A stretch of 64,000 nucleotides of DNA from Strix aluco (GCF_031877795.1 NC_133971.1:84501-148500), one strand, 5' to 3'. Counted from the stretch's first letter, positions 36,201-46,626 are shown. Made by a program: numbers and translations. Notes: generated from the sequence alone by a model not told the origin.

Positions 36201-37555
36201 CAAGAGGATGTGACCTCACCCACTGTCACTGAACTGCAGTCCCACACCACTCACAGCTCTCATCCAAGCCCATCTCAGCCCATCTCGGGTCAACACCGCG
36301 GGCCAGCGCTGTGGCTACAAGCCTCGGATGCGCTGTGGTCAGAGACCCTTACCAAATAATTGGAGAAGCCATCATTCATGCGAAAACACTCTTCGTAGAT
36401 CAACGAGCCCACCACAAACTCTGTCAGACAGAGCCAAAACGGTTTCTCGGCCCGCCTGTTTGCCCCGTAGAGTCTCCTGATCTGGGAGGCGAGGCGGCTT
36501 GTTTCCTTCCAACAAAGAACCAGCACAGTGACCCACAGGTGTGGGGCAGGGGGTTACACGGCTCCATCCAGAACCCGCGGACATCCATGACGCCCACGTG
36601 CTGGCTGCGGCTCTCGGTGGGGCCGTCCAGGGGAGCACAGCTCAGCTGCCTCCGGGTCTCAAGGACACCCAGAGTTGGGTGCGCCGCCCGGACAGCGCTG
36701 GAGACCACGGGCAGGCCGGGGTGGAGGGGCCAGCACCGCCGCGGGCGCTGAGCCCGGGAGAGCTGCTGCCTGCACCCCACAGCCCCAGCTCCCAGCACCG
36801 CCAGAACCCACCAGCGGCCCGCCCCGGACGCCCCCTCTCCCGCGGCCGCTGCCCGGAGCGGGAGCAGAGCGGTGCGCGGCCGTGTCGTGGCTCCGAGCGG
36901 GCACGTCCCCAGGATCTCCGAGCAGCTCCCGGAGCCCGGCGAGGGGCTGGGCCCCACGGGGGCTGCGCGGGCGGGGCCCCCCGTACCTTCCGCGTCATGC
37001 AGCCGGCCACGCCGAGGTCCACGCAGAGCCGCGGCCCCGACTCTCGGGCCTCCAGAAGCCGCTCCCTGGCGAGCGCGGCCGCGGGCCTCCCGCCGCCCCG
37101 GCCGGCAGCCCCTGGGGGGGGAGAGCAGAACGGGCAGCGCAGCCCCCGCCGCGGCCTCGCTCGCCCCAGGCCCGGCCCCCGCCGCCCCGGCCCGGCCGCG
37201 CCGCCACTCACCTGGGCCCTGGGCCCGCCGGGCCCGGCTCCTCTCCCGCTCCTGTCGCCGCTTGCTCCTCCTGGCCGCCAGCACCCGCTCCCAGCGCCTC
37301 CGCTTCCGCAGCGCGTTCCTCTGCGGGACCAGCGCGGCCTCAGGCCTCGGGCCGCCCGCCGCCGGGCCCGTCCCGCCCCGAGGCACCTACCGAGCCCCGC
37401 ACCGCGCCACCCGCCCGCCCCGCGCCGGGGCCGACTGCCGAGGGCTCGATCCGCAGCAGCCGGAGGGCCTCGCACGCCACCGCCGCCTCCCCTTCGGGCG
37501 TCGCCGACGGGCCGCCGCCATCGCCTCCGTCGCCGCCGCCATCGCCGCCCGCCAT
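33107..37555 (-). CDS. TRMT10B: TRMT10B, tRNA methyltransferase 10 homologue B
   Basis: Eight coding exons in reading order on the minus strand: 37555-37391, 37320-37212, 37111-36987, 36505-36353, 35565-35487, 34654-34587, 34295-34172, 33213-33107. They join in frame to 309 aa (human about 316). Family knowledge: a SPOUT-fold methyltransferase that methylates N1 of purine 9 in tRNA. Visible features are a Gly/Asp-rich N-terminus; a very basic helix (residues 56-91, RKRRRWERVLAARRSKRRQE); the SPOUT core from GPRLCVDLGVAG and QIRRLYGANRRAEKPFWLCL; the cofactor-knot region VYLTPDSQN, KVYVLGGLVDESI, TARLPIREYM and NYHSETLAINQ; and a C-terminal VLSTYYETQSWPAALKAGVS. The frame is open upstream of the chosen ATG because of high GC, so the start rests on family length. 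It shares a promoter with the AhpD-like gene. Confidence 0.95.
34172..34295 (-). CDS. TRMT10B: TRMT10B exon 7
   Basis: Encodes SLQTARLPIREYMVKAINTK and NYHSETLAINQ, the knot region. The acceptor is cttgcag and the donor gtgagg. Confidence 0.95.
34587..34654 (-). CDS. TRMT10B: TRMT10B exon 6, cofactor-site strand
   Basis: A 68-bp exon encoding LEDIDPSKVYVLGGLVDESI then HK, the TRM10 signature around the S-adenosylmethionine site. The acceptor is tttctag and the donor gtgggt. Confidence 0.94.
35487..35565 (-). CDS. TRMT10B: TRMT10B exon 5
   Basis: Encodes MDTTPESYLDLFPLDAIVYL then TPDSQN, a SPOUT strand and loop. The acceptor is ttttcag and the donor gtaaat. Confidence 0.94.
36353..36505 (-). 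CDS. TRMT10B: TRMT10B exon 4, SPOUT core
   Basis: Encodes SRLASQIRRLYGANRRAEKP and EECFRMNDGFSNYL (51 codons). The donor is gtaagg. The acceptor aag at 36507-36506 was chosen to keep frame with exon 3. Confidence 0.92.
36987..37111 (-). CDS. TRMT10B: TRMT10B exon 3, start of SPOUT domain
   Basis: Encodes ERLLEARESGPRLCVDLGVA then GCMTRK. The acceptor is a C-rich tract ending in cag and the donor is gtacgg. The upstream intron is 100 bp. Confidence 0.94.
37212..37320 (-). CDS. TRMT10B: TRMT10B exon 2, basic helix
   Basis: Encodes NALRKRRRWERVLAARRSKR and following Arg/Glu-rich residues, probably tRNA-binding. Acceptor cccgcag, donor gtgagt. The upstream intron is only 70 bp. Confidence 0.93.
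37391..37555 (-). CDS. TRMT10B: TRMT10B exon 1 (residues 1-55)
   Basis: Starts MAGGDGGGDGG, encoded by GGC/GAT repeats, then ACEALRLLRIEPSAVG. Donor gtaggt. Weakly conserved, as expected for this N-terminus. The ATG overlaps ATGGCGGC-type sequence typical of CpG-island promoters. Confidence 0.82.
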
Positions 37556-37910
37556 TGGCGCCGCTGCGGGGTGGGGCCTGCCGGGGCGGGGCCTTGTGGG
37601 GCAGGCGGAGGGCGCGGGCTGTGCTTGGGGGAGCGAGTCGGCGCCGGGCGGGCGGCACCGTGCTGGCGCTGCCCGGGAGGGGGGGGTGCGGGCCAGCCCG
37701 GGCGCAGCTGGCTGGGAGCCGCGGGGGCAGGGCCGGGGCCGCGCCGCCGCCCGCGGAAGGGGCCGCTCCGGCAGCGGAAGAGCCGTCCGGCGGAGGCCCC
37801 GCGGCGTCGCCCCGTGCCGTTTCTCAGCGGCGAGCGCACCGGGCCGCGGTTTCGGCGGACCCGACGCCCGCCGGCTCCCAGCAGGGCGCCCTGGACGGGG
37901 AGGCCGAGCC

Positions 37911-37949
37911 ATGAGCGCGGCCCTCCTGCGCGGCCTGGCCCGCCCGCCC
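37911..37949 (+). CDS. AhpD-like gene exon 1
   Basis: Thirteen codons, MSAALLRGLARPP, with ATG in a gagccATGA context and donor gtgagt. The exon lies inside the CpG island. Its junction with exon 2 is in phase 0 and continues the presequence-like composition. Confidence 0.8.
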
Positions 37950-40900
37950 GTGAGTAGGGGCTGGGCCCGGGGCCGAGGGGGGCCCGGAGTCGGGGCGGCC
38001 TCTCCGCGGGGGAGGCGGGGGGGGTGGGGGGTGGAGCCGCCACGGAGCAGCCACGGAGCCGCCACGGAGCCGCCGGGTCTCAACGAAGCCACCGGCTGCT
38101 GCCCCTTGACGGTGTCTCCGTCGCACTCGGGCGTCCCACGCCGTTGTGAATGGGGGGTGAATCCGTGGGGCCCTTGTGCTCCGTCCCTACGTGAAGCTGC
38201 TGCCCCGTGCTGCTCGCCCTGAGCCCGCCCGTCTGAGGGACCCACCAGACCTCTGCTCCCGGGTTGAACCGGGTGCCCGGTGACCTTTGTCCCGTGGCCA
38301 TCCTTGCTTTCAGCAGCCCTGAAGCTACTCGCTGCACCCCAGTGTATTTTGCACTTAATGCTGAGAAGTTTGGTTTCTGAGATTGCTTTCCTGTCTGTAC
38401 TTGCTTTAGAGATTTTCTCATAGTTTCCATAGGTGGTACCTGGATACGTTCTGGTACAGCGTGTACAGATTCTGCATCTTCCTTACAGCAGCCAGTTTAG
38501 GTGTCTCTGCCTCCGTTATCATTGTTACTCATTTATGCTGCAGTAGTGTGTTGGTGTTTCAGGCCAGAAATCAAGTATATGTCGAGCAAAAACCCTGAGA
38601 GAACGTGTGATCCGACAGGTTTAGTGCTCACTCCCAGTTTGTGGGGGACGCCATGCAGCGATGGGGTGACTGCTGTCCCTGTACCCACTACCCCCCCACT
38701 CACCCGCCCGTCCGTGAGGTGCAGCTGCTTTTGTAAAGCCCTTCACGACACAGCTCAAGAGCTAACGAGGCCTGTAGTGTGGACGCTGCAAGACCAAAAC
38801 TTCATACAATAACAGAGCGCTGCAAAGGGGGATGCAGCCTTGTCAGTACCAAACCCCCAGTGGTCCTGGCATAACAGTGCTCTGGAAGGCCTGATTCTGG
38901 CGCCACTGATTGTTCTGCAGGACGGAAGGTGGCTTTGCCTGGAGGAAGGCTGACTGGCATTAAAAAAAAAGGCCTTCAATTTATTATTTGTGCTCCTTTT
39001 TGAAGGACATCTGTTAGTGCCACGGGTAGACATCCGCATGACATTGCTGTGTGCAGATGGGTGGAAACACCTTTTAAACTCGGGCGATGCCGCAGGTTCG
39101 GCATTGGTGCAGATGGGGTGATCCGTGGCTGGTGAGGACTGAGAGGAGCAGCAGCTGTGGCTGCAGCTGAGGTGGTGCAGAGGACGGGGACAAGGGGAGG
39201 TGGTGCTTGCCAGGTGCCCACACAGCAGTTTAGGGCTGCAGCCAGAGATTGGTTTGAGCCCAGAGGGCAACTGAGCACCAGCCAGCCGCTCACTCTCCAG
39301 TCCCCCCTCAGCACTGGGAAGGTGAAAATCAAGTAAAAGGTTCAGGAATCGAGATAAGGACAGAGAGGGATGAGTCGCCCATTATGGTCACAGGCAACAG
39401 ACAGACTTGTTAGGGAAAGAAAAAGAACATCAATTTAATTTAAACACTAACAACAACAACACTTGACAGGCATAGTAGGACAGTGAGAAGCATTACCACA
39501 TCTTGAAAACAGCTTCCCCCACCCCTCCCTTCTTCCCAGGCTCAGCTTTGCTCCCTATTTCTCTCCCTCCTCCCCCACAGGGGGGCAGGGGATGGGGGGT
39601 GTGGTCAGTCCCACTGCTCCTTCCTCCTCAGGGTGGGGGGAACTTGTGTTGTTCCTCCCCTGTTCCAGCGCGGTCCCCTGCTCACAGGAGACTCCTCCAC
39701 AAGCTCTTTTCAACACGAGTTCATCCCACGGACTGCAGCTCTTCCTGAACTGCTGCAGTGTGGGTCACCCCCAGATCTGAACTACAACAGCGGGGGCTTC
39801 CTCCCACAGGGTCCTGGCCTTCTCCAGCCGCAGCCGCCTGCTCCGGGGTGGGGCCCTCCTCAGGCCACAGGTCGGTCTCTGCTCCTCTGGTGACCAACAT
39901 GGGGGTGGGGGGGCGGCCCTGCCACCTCACCACGGGGTACGGGGGGGCTCTGCTCCAGCACAGCTCCCCCCGCTTCTTCCACTGACCTTGGTGTTTGCAG
40001 AGGTGTCTCCGTCACAACTCCCACTCCTCCTCCCAGGTTCCCCTTCTTAAATACGTTATCGCAGAGGTGCAGCCACCGTCGCTGATCGGCTCGGCCGTGC
40101 CCACAGGCGGCTCCAACTTGGAGCTGGGGGAGCTTCCAGAAGCTTCTCACAGGGGCCACCACTGTAGCCCCTCCCCAGCTACCAAAAACCCACCACACAC
40201 ACAAACCCAGGGCAGAATGGGACTTGGGTTTCCTTCCCCAGAGCACCAACTGCCCCACTAACGGAGAGTGGCTTCCAGCGACAGACATGCCCCCAAGTCC
40301 TGTCGGAAAGGCAGGAGTAGCTGAGGAAAAGTTCTTCCTCCCCAGGCTGCTCTGTCCTTCCAAATTACAAACTTCCCTCTCTCCTTTCTCCCCAGCTCCT
40401 GCCTCTCCTGGCCTCAGGGGGACTCTGGAGGCAGCCCCGGGTGGCATACAGCACCGGAGAAGGGAGCAGAGCAGGGCCTGTTGGGCGATACCCGGTACCC
40501 AACAAGAAGGACATGCCATATGACATTGTGGAGCTCATGGAGGAAGTGGAAGTGAAGGTAAAGGAGCTCTGCTGCAACACTCTGCCAGTGGAAAGGGTCC
40601 AAAGTCTGAGCAGGTCGTACACCCTAAAAGAGTGGTTCTGGTCCGTTAGGTCTAACACAGACCTGATGGGAGACTGAGGTGAGCGGCACTTCTTGCAAAG
40701 CTCCTTCCAGTCTCCAGGATGGGGATTTTACTGGAAATCCTGTAGTGTGCTGACGGGATTGTAAGTCTGCCTGGTTCTGTGAGACTGGTGGGTTGTTTCA
40801 GGTGGTGTCTCGTGCTTGGGGTTAGCTGGAATACTGACATGTACTTGTTTTTCTGGGAGAGCATCTGTGTTTTCTTGAGGCACTATTATGAGTATTTTTA

Positions 40901-43900
40901 ACATGTTTAATGGAGAAAAAACAAAGGAGGAGCTGTTCTGATGACAGTATTAAAAGGCTCAGGGGGTATTTCTGCTTTTGAGCTTTGGCTTTTGCTCTCC
41001 AAAGCCAAAATGGGCTGTGCAGTGGCAGAACAGTAAAGCCTAATGCAGAACGGGGTGTAAGGGGAGAAAGAGGGTTTTGGACAAGAGTTTTCTTCCCTGC
41101 TGTTGCAGAGAAGGAATGCCACACAGCTCTTCCTGGTGGCCAGAACACTCCACCAGCCACAGCGCTGTGGAGACCTCTCTCCTCCAAGAGCTTCCTCTCA
41201 GGGGAGTGCTGGTCCAGCCTCCCTGTCCTTCCTGCCGGGGGGTTGAATCTGTGCTCTGCTACCGTGCAGTGGCCCCAGTAAAGTTTGCGTAATAACAGAA
41301 GGAGTCAGCAGACTTGATGGCAAATATGATGTACAGAGGAAGAGTCCGCTCAGGTTTCCGATGCTGTGGTGCACACCCCTGTGTCTCAGTGCACTGAAGG
41401 GGTCAGCAAAGACCGATGTATCGGATCCAATCAACCAAGCAGACCTGATACCCAAACAGTGCTGCTGGCGTTGCCAGAGGTTCCTAAGTCAGCTGAGGGG
41501 TTGTGGATGAAGAGGGAAGAGCCTCCTCTTGCTTAATGAGCAGTAAACAGACAGGTGAGACAGAAGGAAGGCTCAGGCAGTTACGTGGCAGTGGAGGGAG
41601 GTTGCCAGAGGGGTCTGTGGCACCTGGGCTGCTTTCCTTTCCCATAAACACCCCGAGGAACAGCAGCCGGCAAGGTGATGGGGCCTGCGGGTGGTTCCCA
41701 CATCACCGAGAGCCCAGCCTGTTCAAAGCTGCCGTGGGCAGCCGGGCGCCACGGCTGAACCCCTGCTGAGAAATGCTGACCATGGGGAGCCGGGTGCGGG
41801 TCGGCTGAGCCTCCATGTGAGAGGCAGCAAGCGGTGCTCTGGGGAAGGAGCCTTGACACTGCCACGGTGGCTGGGCATCGGCGCTTGTCGGAGCAGGACA
41901 GGGAGAGCGGAGCACTGTTGTTGTGCCAGTCTGTGCATCCACTGTGTGCCGGCACCACAAACAGCCTCGGCCGGAGCCCCTGTCCTGGTGTCGGCTGGGA
42001 TTGAGCTAATGTTTTCTTCTTAGTAGCTAGAACAGCGCTGTGTTTTGGATTCATCATGGGATTTGGCATGAGAAGAATGCTGATAACACACTGATGGTTT
42101 CAGTTGTTGCTCAGAAATCCAGGACTTTCCAACTCCCCATGTCCTGCCCGTGTGTGGGTGCACACGAAGCTGGGGGGGAGCATGGCCAGAGCAGCGGGCC
42201 TGGATTGGCCGAGGGAATGTTCCAGATCATACAACGTCACGATCGGTGTGTAGAGGAGGGTGATCTGGGAAGCTCGCTCTTTCCTGGGATTGCGGTTTTG
42301 GGATTTTCCCTTCTCTGGAGTTGCTAGCCAGGAACAGGCTGGGCATCCGTTGTCAGGTGGTGAGCAATCGCCCTGTGCATCGCTCGTTTGTATATGCTAT
42401 TATTACTATTATTATTATCATTATTATTTTATTTCATTTATGAAATTGTTTTTATCTCAACCTATGAGGCTCCTTACCTTTACCCCACCAATTTCTCCCT
42501 CATCCCCAGGGCGGGAGAGGGTGAGTGAGCAGCTGCGTGGTGTTTAAACCATGACAACCTGTCTTGTGTCCTGTAAGCTCAGAGGAAAGAAGAGGTGCAG
42601 AAGGTTTAGGATAGTGAAATGGGCAAAGCAGCACCTGTGCAGGGAGACCAAGCGGAGACAGCCCCTTGGTTTGGAAAGGAGCTCATGATGCGACTGTGGT
42701 CATTACCGCTGTGGCTGAAGTGAGCAGGGCAAATAGTCATGCGATGAAACTGCAGCAACACCTAGTTAAGAACCACATCATTACGTATTCAGTCATATGT
42801 ATAAACGGGCTCAAAGGGCAGGAGAATGGGTCTGCAGAGATGCCTCAGCACTGCTGCGCTAAGAAATTGTTCCCTAAGCCTAGTGCCTGAATGTTGCCCT
42901 CTGTGCTCTGTGTTGTTACAGTTCTTGACTTGGTTTTCTTTTTCCTTGAACAGACTGGATTTCTGCCCAATGTGTTCAAAGCCATGTCTCACCGACCTGC
43001 TGAATTCAGAGCTTTTTTTGCTTATTACAATGCCATTATGAACAAAGACACAGGTAAACCATACAACCACCTCAGAACTGCCCTTCCCGTTGTAGATGCG
43101 AGAAGTTGCTAGAAGCGACATTTCTGACATCCTCAGATGTATTGCTCACTGTGCCTTCTCCCAACCCCCCGTAACATCTGGCAGCGGCTGGAACTGCACA
43201 GCTGCTCCTTCCTGTACTGCATACAGCTTCATACTCTTTAGCCAGTGGTTAAAAGTACCTCTCAAGCCAAGCTCTGCTGCCTTGCTGCGCTGTGCTCTGT
43301 GTCGCAGCGGAGAAAGGACGGGCTGGTGCCTAAGGGAGGGTGAGCCGGGAGCTGAGCGTGCTGGCAAGGCAGGGCAGGGGTGAGCAAGGCAAGCAGGGCG
43401 GGTCTGGCAGCGGTCAGCAGGGCCAGCAGTCCCGATTTCCCAGGCAAGTCTGTCGGGATGAGGCAGAGCCGAGACCAAGCAGGAAAGTCGGCCTGGGGGT
43501 CAGTCAGGTTCCAGACCAGCAGTGTCACGCAGCCAGGCACCACAGCCGCAACGTGGGCTTGCAGCCCCAGGCCCAGCACAGTACGACTCCCAAGATGGGG
43601 CAGGTTGGCGCTGAGCCCCCCTGCAGCTCTTCCTTCACAACAGCTCTTGGCCCACCAGCAGCGCGCAGAACCTGTGTGAGGGAGGCTGTGCCCCTGGCAC
43701 CCGCGCCGGGGGGACTTGGAATGCGGGGTGTCCGCGCCCGGCAGCAGCAGGCGGGGCAGTGAGGTGCTGGCTGTGCCCTGGGGTGCCTCTGGGTGCCCAG
43801 CGGGGAGGCCAGGGCTGGCCGCAGCAGGGCTGCCAGGCCAGGCCGTGGGGAACTCTGCACGGTGCCTTCGAGGAAACGCACTTTGGGGACTGCCTGCTCC

Positions 43901-46482
43901 TCCCTCCAGCTCTCCGTGGTACGGGGCACCAAGAGGCCTGTTTTCATTGCTTTTGCTCTGAAGGTACATTAGTAAAATCCAGGTTTTTTTAAAGAAGCTG
44001 GTGCGTCTAGACTGCTTCTCCTGCTCATGGGAGATGAGGGCTCAGGAGGGATGTTTCAGCAAGTTGTGGGGGCAGTGAGGAGTGCGGCCTTACGCCTTTC
44101 TCGCATGCAGTCTCTGTGTGAAGCTTTTTGCTTGTGCTGCTGGAGTGAAGCCTTGCCACTAGCTGTACGAGGGTCTGTTTTTCCCTTCTTGTTTCCATGC
44201 TTCCTTTTTGTTTGACTTGATGAGTAGGGCTGTTTTGGATCCCACACTCTTCAGCATCTCTGCTGCAGTATCGTGGTGTAGCTGCTGCCTTCTGGTGCTG
44301 AACCAGGGCGAGAAGGCCTCTTCCCCTGACTCCTCTTTGCCCAGGAGGTTTTAGTAGTGTCTTTCATGCTCTTAGAAGACACTGGTTTTATGAAAATATT
44401 TTCAGAGTCAGTAAAGCAGTAGCTTTTGTGAGGAGGAGGGGCCCTGACCTTCCCTGTGAAGTGTAGTTTTGAAAAAACGCTGCTGCTAATTATCTTAAAA
44501 ATGGCAAAGAGTACGAGTGCTGATACGCAGCCAGGTAAGTTCCTCAGATCCTGTGCACAGTCCTGTTGTGAAGCTGTTTGTGAACGTGAATAGGATTGAT
44601 TCTGAGTATAGCAAAGCACAGCCGCCTTTTTCACAGCTTCTTTAGAGCAGTCACAGGGACAGACACTCTGTGGAAGTCTGTCTGTCTGGTGGTCACTAGA
44701 AGTTGTTAAAGCTCCAGTCCTAGGGTACCTAATTGTTCCTTTTGTTTTTTTCTTTCTGCCTTCAAAAGCTGCCAGTAATGTTTACTTGATGAAACGTGCT
44801 TAGTGGGTTATAGAACAGTGCACTTTTCTGTAAAAGCAGCAATAAAGCATCAGAGGAAGAACAGACCACACCTGCCCTAGCCATTTGCCTCTGAGACCTA
44901 CATGGAGAAGCACCAACTGAGCTTTCTACTCAGTGAGCAAGTAATTTTGCTCCTCTGAGTTTTCCTGTTATGTAGAATTGTCATTCCCCTATTGACCAAA
45001 TCTCATGTCCCTCATCCTAATTACGTGCCTCATGATCAACTGTCCAGGTAAATCAGTTGCATGGATGATCACAGAATCACAGCATGGTTTGGGTTGGAAT
45101 GGACCTTCAAGGGTCATCTAGTCCAACAGCCCCCTGCCCTGCACAGGGACACCCTCCACTAGATCAGGGTGCTCAAAGCCCCGTCCAGCCTGGCCTTGAA
45201 CCCTTCAGGGGTGGGACACCCTCGGCTTCTTTGCACAACCTGTCCCAGTGTCTCACCACCCTCGTCATAAAACATTTTCTCCTTATGTCCGATGTAAACC
45301 TGCTGTCCTTCAGTTTAAAACCGCTGCCCCTTGTCCTGTCACCCAGGCGCTCTGGTTGTGGTGTCTCCATGCGCGTTCTCCGGAGCCCTGTCTCCTGGGC
45401 TGTGCTGCTGGCAGCCTGTACCTGGAGCCCTCCCCTCCCTGTTTCCCCAGTGATAGTGCTGTGATGGATATTTTCGATAGCAAAGTGTGCCAAATCTTTT
45501 GCCATCCCTGTAGGGCGTCTCAGCAAGGCAGACAAAGAGCTCATAATTGTGGCTACGAGTGTTGTGAACAGATGTCCCTACTGTGTGGTTGCACATGGAG
45601 CACTTCACCGGATATACTCCAAGCAGCCAGCGCTGGCTGACCAGGTCAGTGGGACTACGGCAGTGTGTGCCCCACCTGCTTCGCACGGTCCTTTGGGAGG
45701 TGGGAACGGCCCTTTTGCTTTTTCACCTGAAGTTTTAATCTTAAATCTGTGTGGTTCCCAGCAATCTTGATGTGTCCAGGGCTCTCACTCAGTTCCTGGC
45801 TTAGCAGGTCTGTTGGCGAGCCATCGGAGCGGTGGCCAGCAGGGGTAGGACCTCGAGGTGGGGGTCTGTGCACCCTCATCCCCTTTTCAAGCAAGGTGCG
45901 GGGCGGGACGGTTCTGCGGAACATTCATCCTGCTGCCCACATTCTTTGCTGTGTTAATCTGGTCTGTGGAGGAACTCGCTCCCAGTGGGGAGCAGCAGCA
46001 CCCTGTGGGTGTCGGGTCCTGTTTCAGGAGCTCCTCCAGAGCTCGGCAAACCCGCCATGGTGCCCGGGATGGGGAGGGAGGTGGAGTAGGCGGGTGGGTG
46101 TTTTGTCCGGTGGAGGTGCCGAGCAGAGGAGGTGGTCGGCCAGCTGGACTGCTGGCGGGGTGCGACTGTGCCGCCTCTGGTTTTTGCCTTCCTGCAGGTG
46201 ATCGTGAACTGGAAGCTGGCGGACCTGAGCGACAGGGACCTGGCGATGCTGGAGTTCGCTCTCGCGGTCTGTCGAGCTGACGACATCACTGAGGAGCACT
46301 TCCGGAAGCTGGAGAGGCACGGCTTCGACCGCGAGGATGCCTGGGACATAGGCATGATCTCGGCGTTTTTTGCCATGTCGAATCGCATTGCCCATGTCGT
46401 CGGCCTGCGCCCCAACCGGGAGTTCTACTCGATGGGCAGGACGGCGCGTGGGGCGCGGGAGGGGGAGGCGGAGGGCGCCTGA
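37911..46482 (+). CDS. AhpD-like (carboxymuconolactone decarboxylase family) peroxidase-related protein
   Basis: Five exons, 37911-37949, 40396-40557, 42954-43053, 45514-45644 and 46198-46482, join in frame to 238 aa. Residues 1 to about 34 are Arg/Leu/Ala-rich without acidic residues and end RVAYST, which resembles a mitochondrial presequence with an R-x-(Y)|S cleavage site. Residues about 50-225 match the AhpD/CMD fold: YPVPNKKDMPYDIVELMEEV, NVFKAMSHRPAEFRAFFAYY, then the active-site block with Glu109, Cys121-Pro-Tyr-Cys124 and His128, and a C-terminal half with LSDRDLAMLEFALAV and GMISAFFAMSNRIAHVVGLR. In AhpD-type enzymes the Glu, the two Cys and the His form the thiol relay that reduces peroxides. 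I know no human orthologue or standard symbol. Function and location are inferred. Confidence 0.9.
38041..38073 (+). repeat. 11-bp GC-rich tandem repeat, three units
   Basis: The unit cacggagc(a/c)gc repeats three times in intron 1 of the AhpD-like gene, inside the CpG island. No function is apparent. Confidence 0.75.
39250..40197 (-). mobile_element. Solo LTR, ERVL-like family, copy 1
   Basis: An LTR of about 950 bp in antisense orientation in intron 1 of the AhpD-like gene. In its own direction it starts TGTGGTGGGTTTTTGG, has a TATTTAAG promoter-like box (complement of about 40042-40050), a T-rich stretch after a GC-rich body, and ends near CTCAAACC. It closely matches the copy at 51900-52752; in the roughly 180 bp at 39976-40155 I count only about four differences. 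The 39250 end looks eroded compared with copy 2. No retroviral genes adjoin it. The family assignment is from memory of avian LTRs. Confidence 0.75.
40396..40557 (+). CDS. AhpD-like gene exon 2
   Basis: 54 codons running from LLPLLASGGLWRQPRVAYST through VGRYPVPNKKDMPYDIVELM to EEVEVK. The acceptor is tccccag and the donor gtaaag. The acceptor lies about 200 bp from the edge of an inserted LTR. Confidence 0.9.
42395..42440 (+). repeat. Imperfect (ATT)n microsatellite
   Basis: A short run of att/atc triplets in intron 2 of the AhpD-like gene. Confidence 0.8.
42954..43053 (+). CDS. AhpD-like gene exon 3
   Basis: Encodes TGFLPNVFKAMSHRPAEFRA and FFAYYNAIMNKDT, the helices that precede the active site in the CMD fold. 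The acceptor is aacag and the donor gtaaac. It ends one base into a Gly codon. Confidence 0.93.
45068..45350 (-). mobile_element. CR1 LINE 3' fragment
   Basis: Typical antisense CR1 tail: atcacagaatcacagcatgg, then ggttggaatggacc, gtccaacagccccctgcc, gggacaccctccactagatc and agtttaaaaccgctgcccct. It lies in intron 3 of the AhpD-like gene, about 160 bp before exon 4. The far boundary is approximate. Confidence 0.92.
45514..45644 (+). CDS. AhpD-like gene exon 4, catalytic CxxC
   Basis: Encodes LSKADKELIIVATSVVNRCP and YCVVAHGALHRIYSKQPALA, holding Glu109, Cys121, Cys124 and His128. The acceptor is ctgtag and the donor gtcagt. An antisense CR1 fragment ends about 160 bp upstream. Confidence 0.95.
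46198..46482 (+). CDS. AhpD-like gene exon 5 and stop
   Basis: Encodes VIVNWKLADLSDRDLAMLEF, the helices FRKLERHGFDREDAWDIGMI and SNRIAHVVGLRPNREFYSMG, and a short Gly/Glu/Arg tail to TGA 46480-46482. The acceptor is cctgcag. DCAF10 starts 240 bp later. Confidence 0.95.
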   Translation: MIVNWKLADLSDRDLAMLEFALAVCRADDITEEHFRKLERHGFDREDAWDIGMISAFFAMSNRIAHVVGLRPNREFYSMGRTARGAREGEAEGA

Positions 46483-46578
46483 CGCTGCTCGCTGGCGCCT
46501 GCGCGCCCCAAAGATCCATCGAGCTCTTGATTCCGGCTGCTGCGCTGTGCCTGCGCGCGGGGGTGAAAGCGTTAACGC

Positions 46579-46626
46579 GGCGGTGTCACGTGGCGGGGCG
46601 GTGTCACGCGGCCGGGCGGTGTCACG
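46579..46626 (+). promoter_or_regulatory. 18-bp direct repeat x3 upstream of DCAF10
   Basis: The 12-mer ggcggtgtcacg occurs at 46579, 46597 and 46615, spaced exactly 18 bp apart. The first copy continues into tcacgtgg and so contains a CACGTG E-box; the other two read tcacgcgg. The array lies between the AhpD-like stop and the DCAF10 start, in a CpG island of about 46400-47480. A promoter role is inferred from position. Confidence 0.7.

Larger units (their letters stand above)
33214..36352. other. TRMT10B: TRMT10B introns 4-7
   Basis: The introns at 33214-34171, 34296-34586, 34655-35486 and 35566-36352 carry no repeat family or extra exon that I can recognise. Confidence 0.55.
36640..38100. 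promoter_or_regulatory. CpG island with bidirectional promoter
   Basis: A GC-rich, CpG-dense block covering TRMT10B exons 1-3 and exon 1 of the AhpD-like gene. The start codons are head to head with 355 bp between them (37556-37910). An inverted CCAAT (ccattgg at 37552-37558) overlaps the TRMT10B start. I see no TATA box, as usual for this promoter class. Confidence 0.8.
37950..46197. other. Introns of the AhpD-like gene
   Basis: Introns at 37950-40395, 40558-42953, 43054-45513 and 45645-46197. Besides the LTR, the CR1 fragment and the two short repeats listed, I see nothing assignable. A GC-rich block at about 43260-43970 is open in several frames but lacks family signatures. Confidence 0.55.

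Noticed and set aside
36424-38245. Very long open frames (300-515 codons) on both strands across the CpG island
   Set aside because: High GC removes stop codons in all frames. Only the short segments matching TRMT10B exons 1-3 and AhpD-like exon 1 have splice sites and family similarity.
39860-40519. 219-codon minus-strand frame
   Set aside because: It lies largely within the solo LTR and runs antisense through AhpD-like exon 2.
43262-43969. 235-codon minus-strand frame
   Set aside because: It lies in a GC-rich intron segment, several frames are open, and no domain or splice context is evident.
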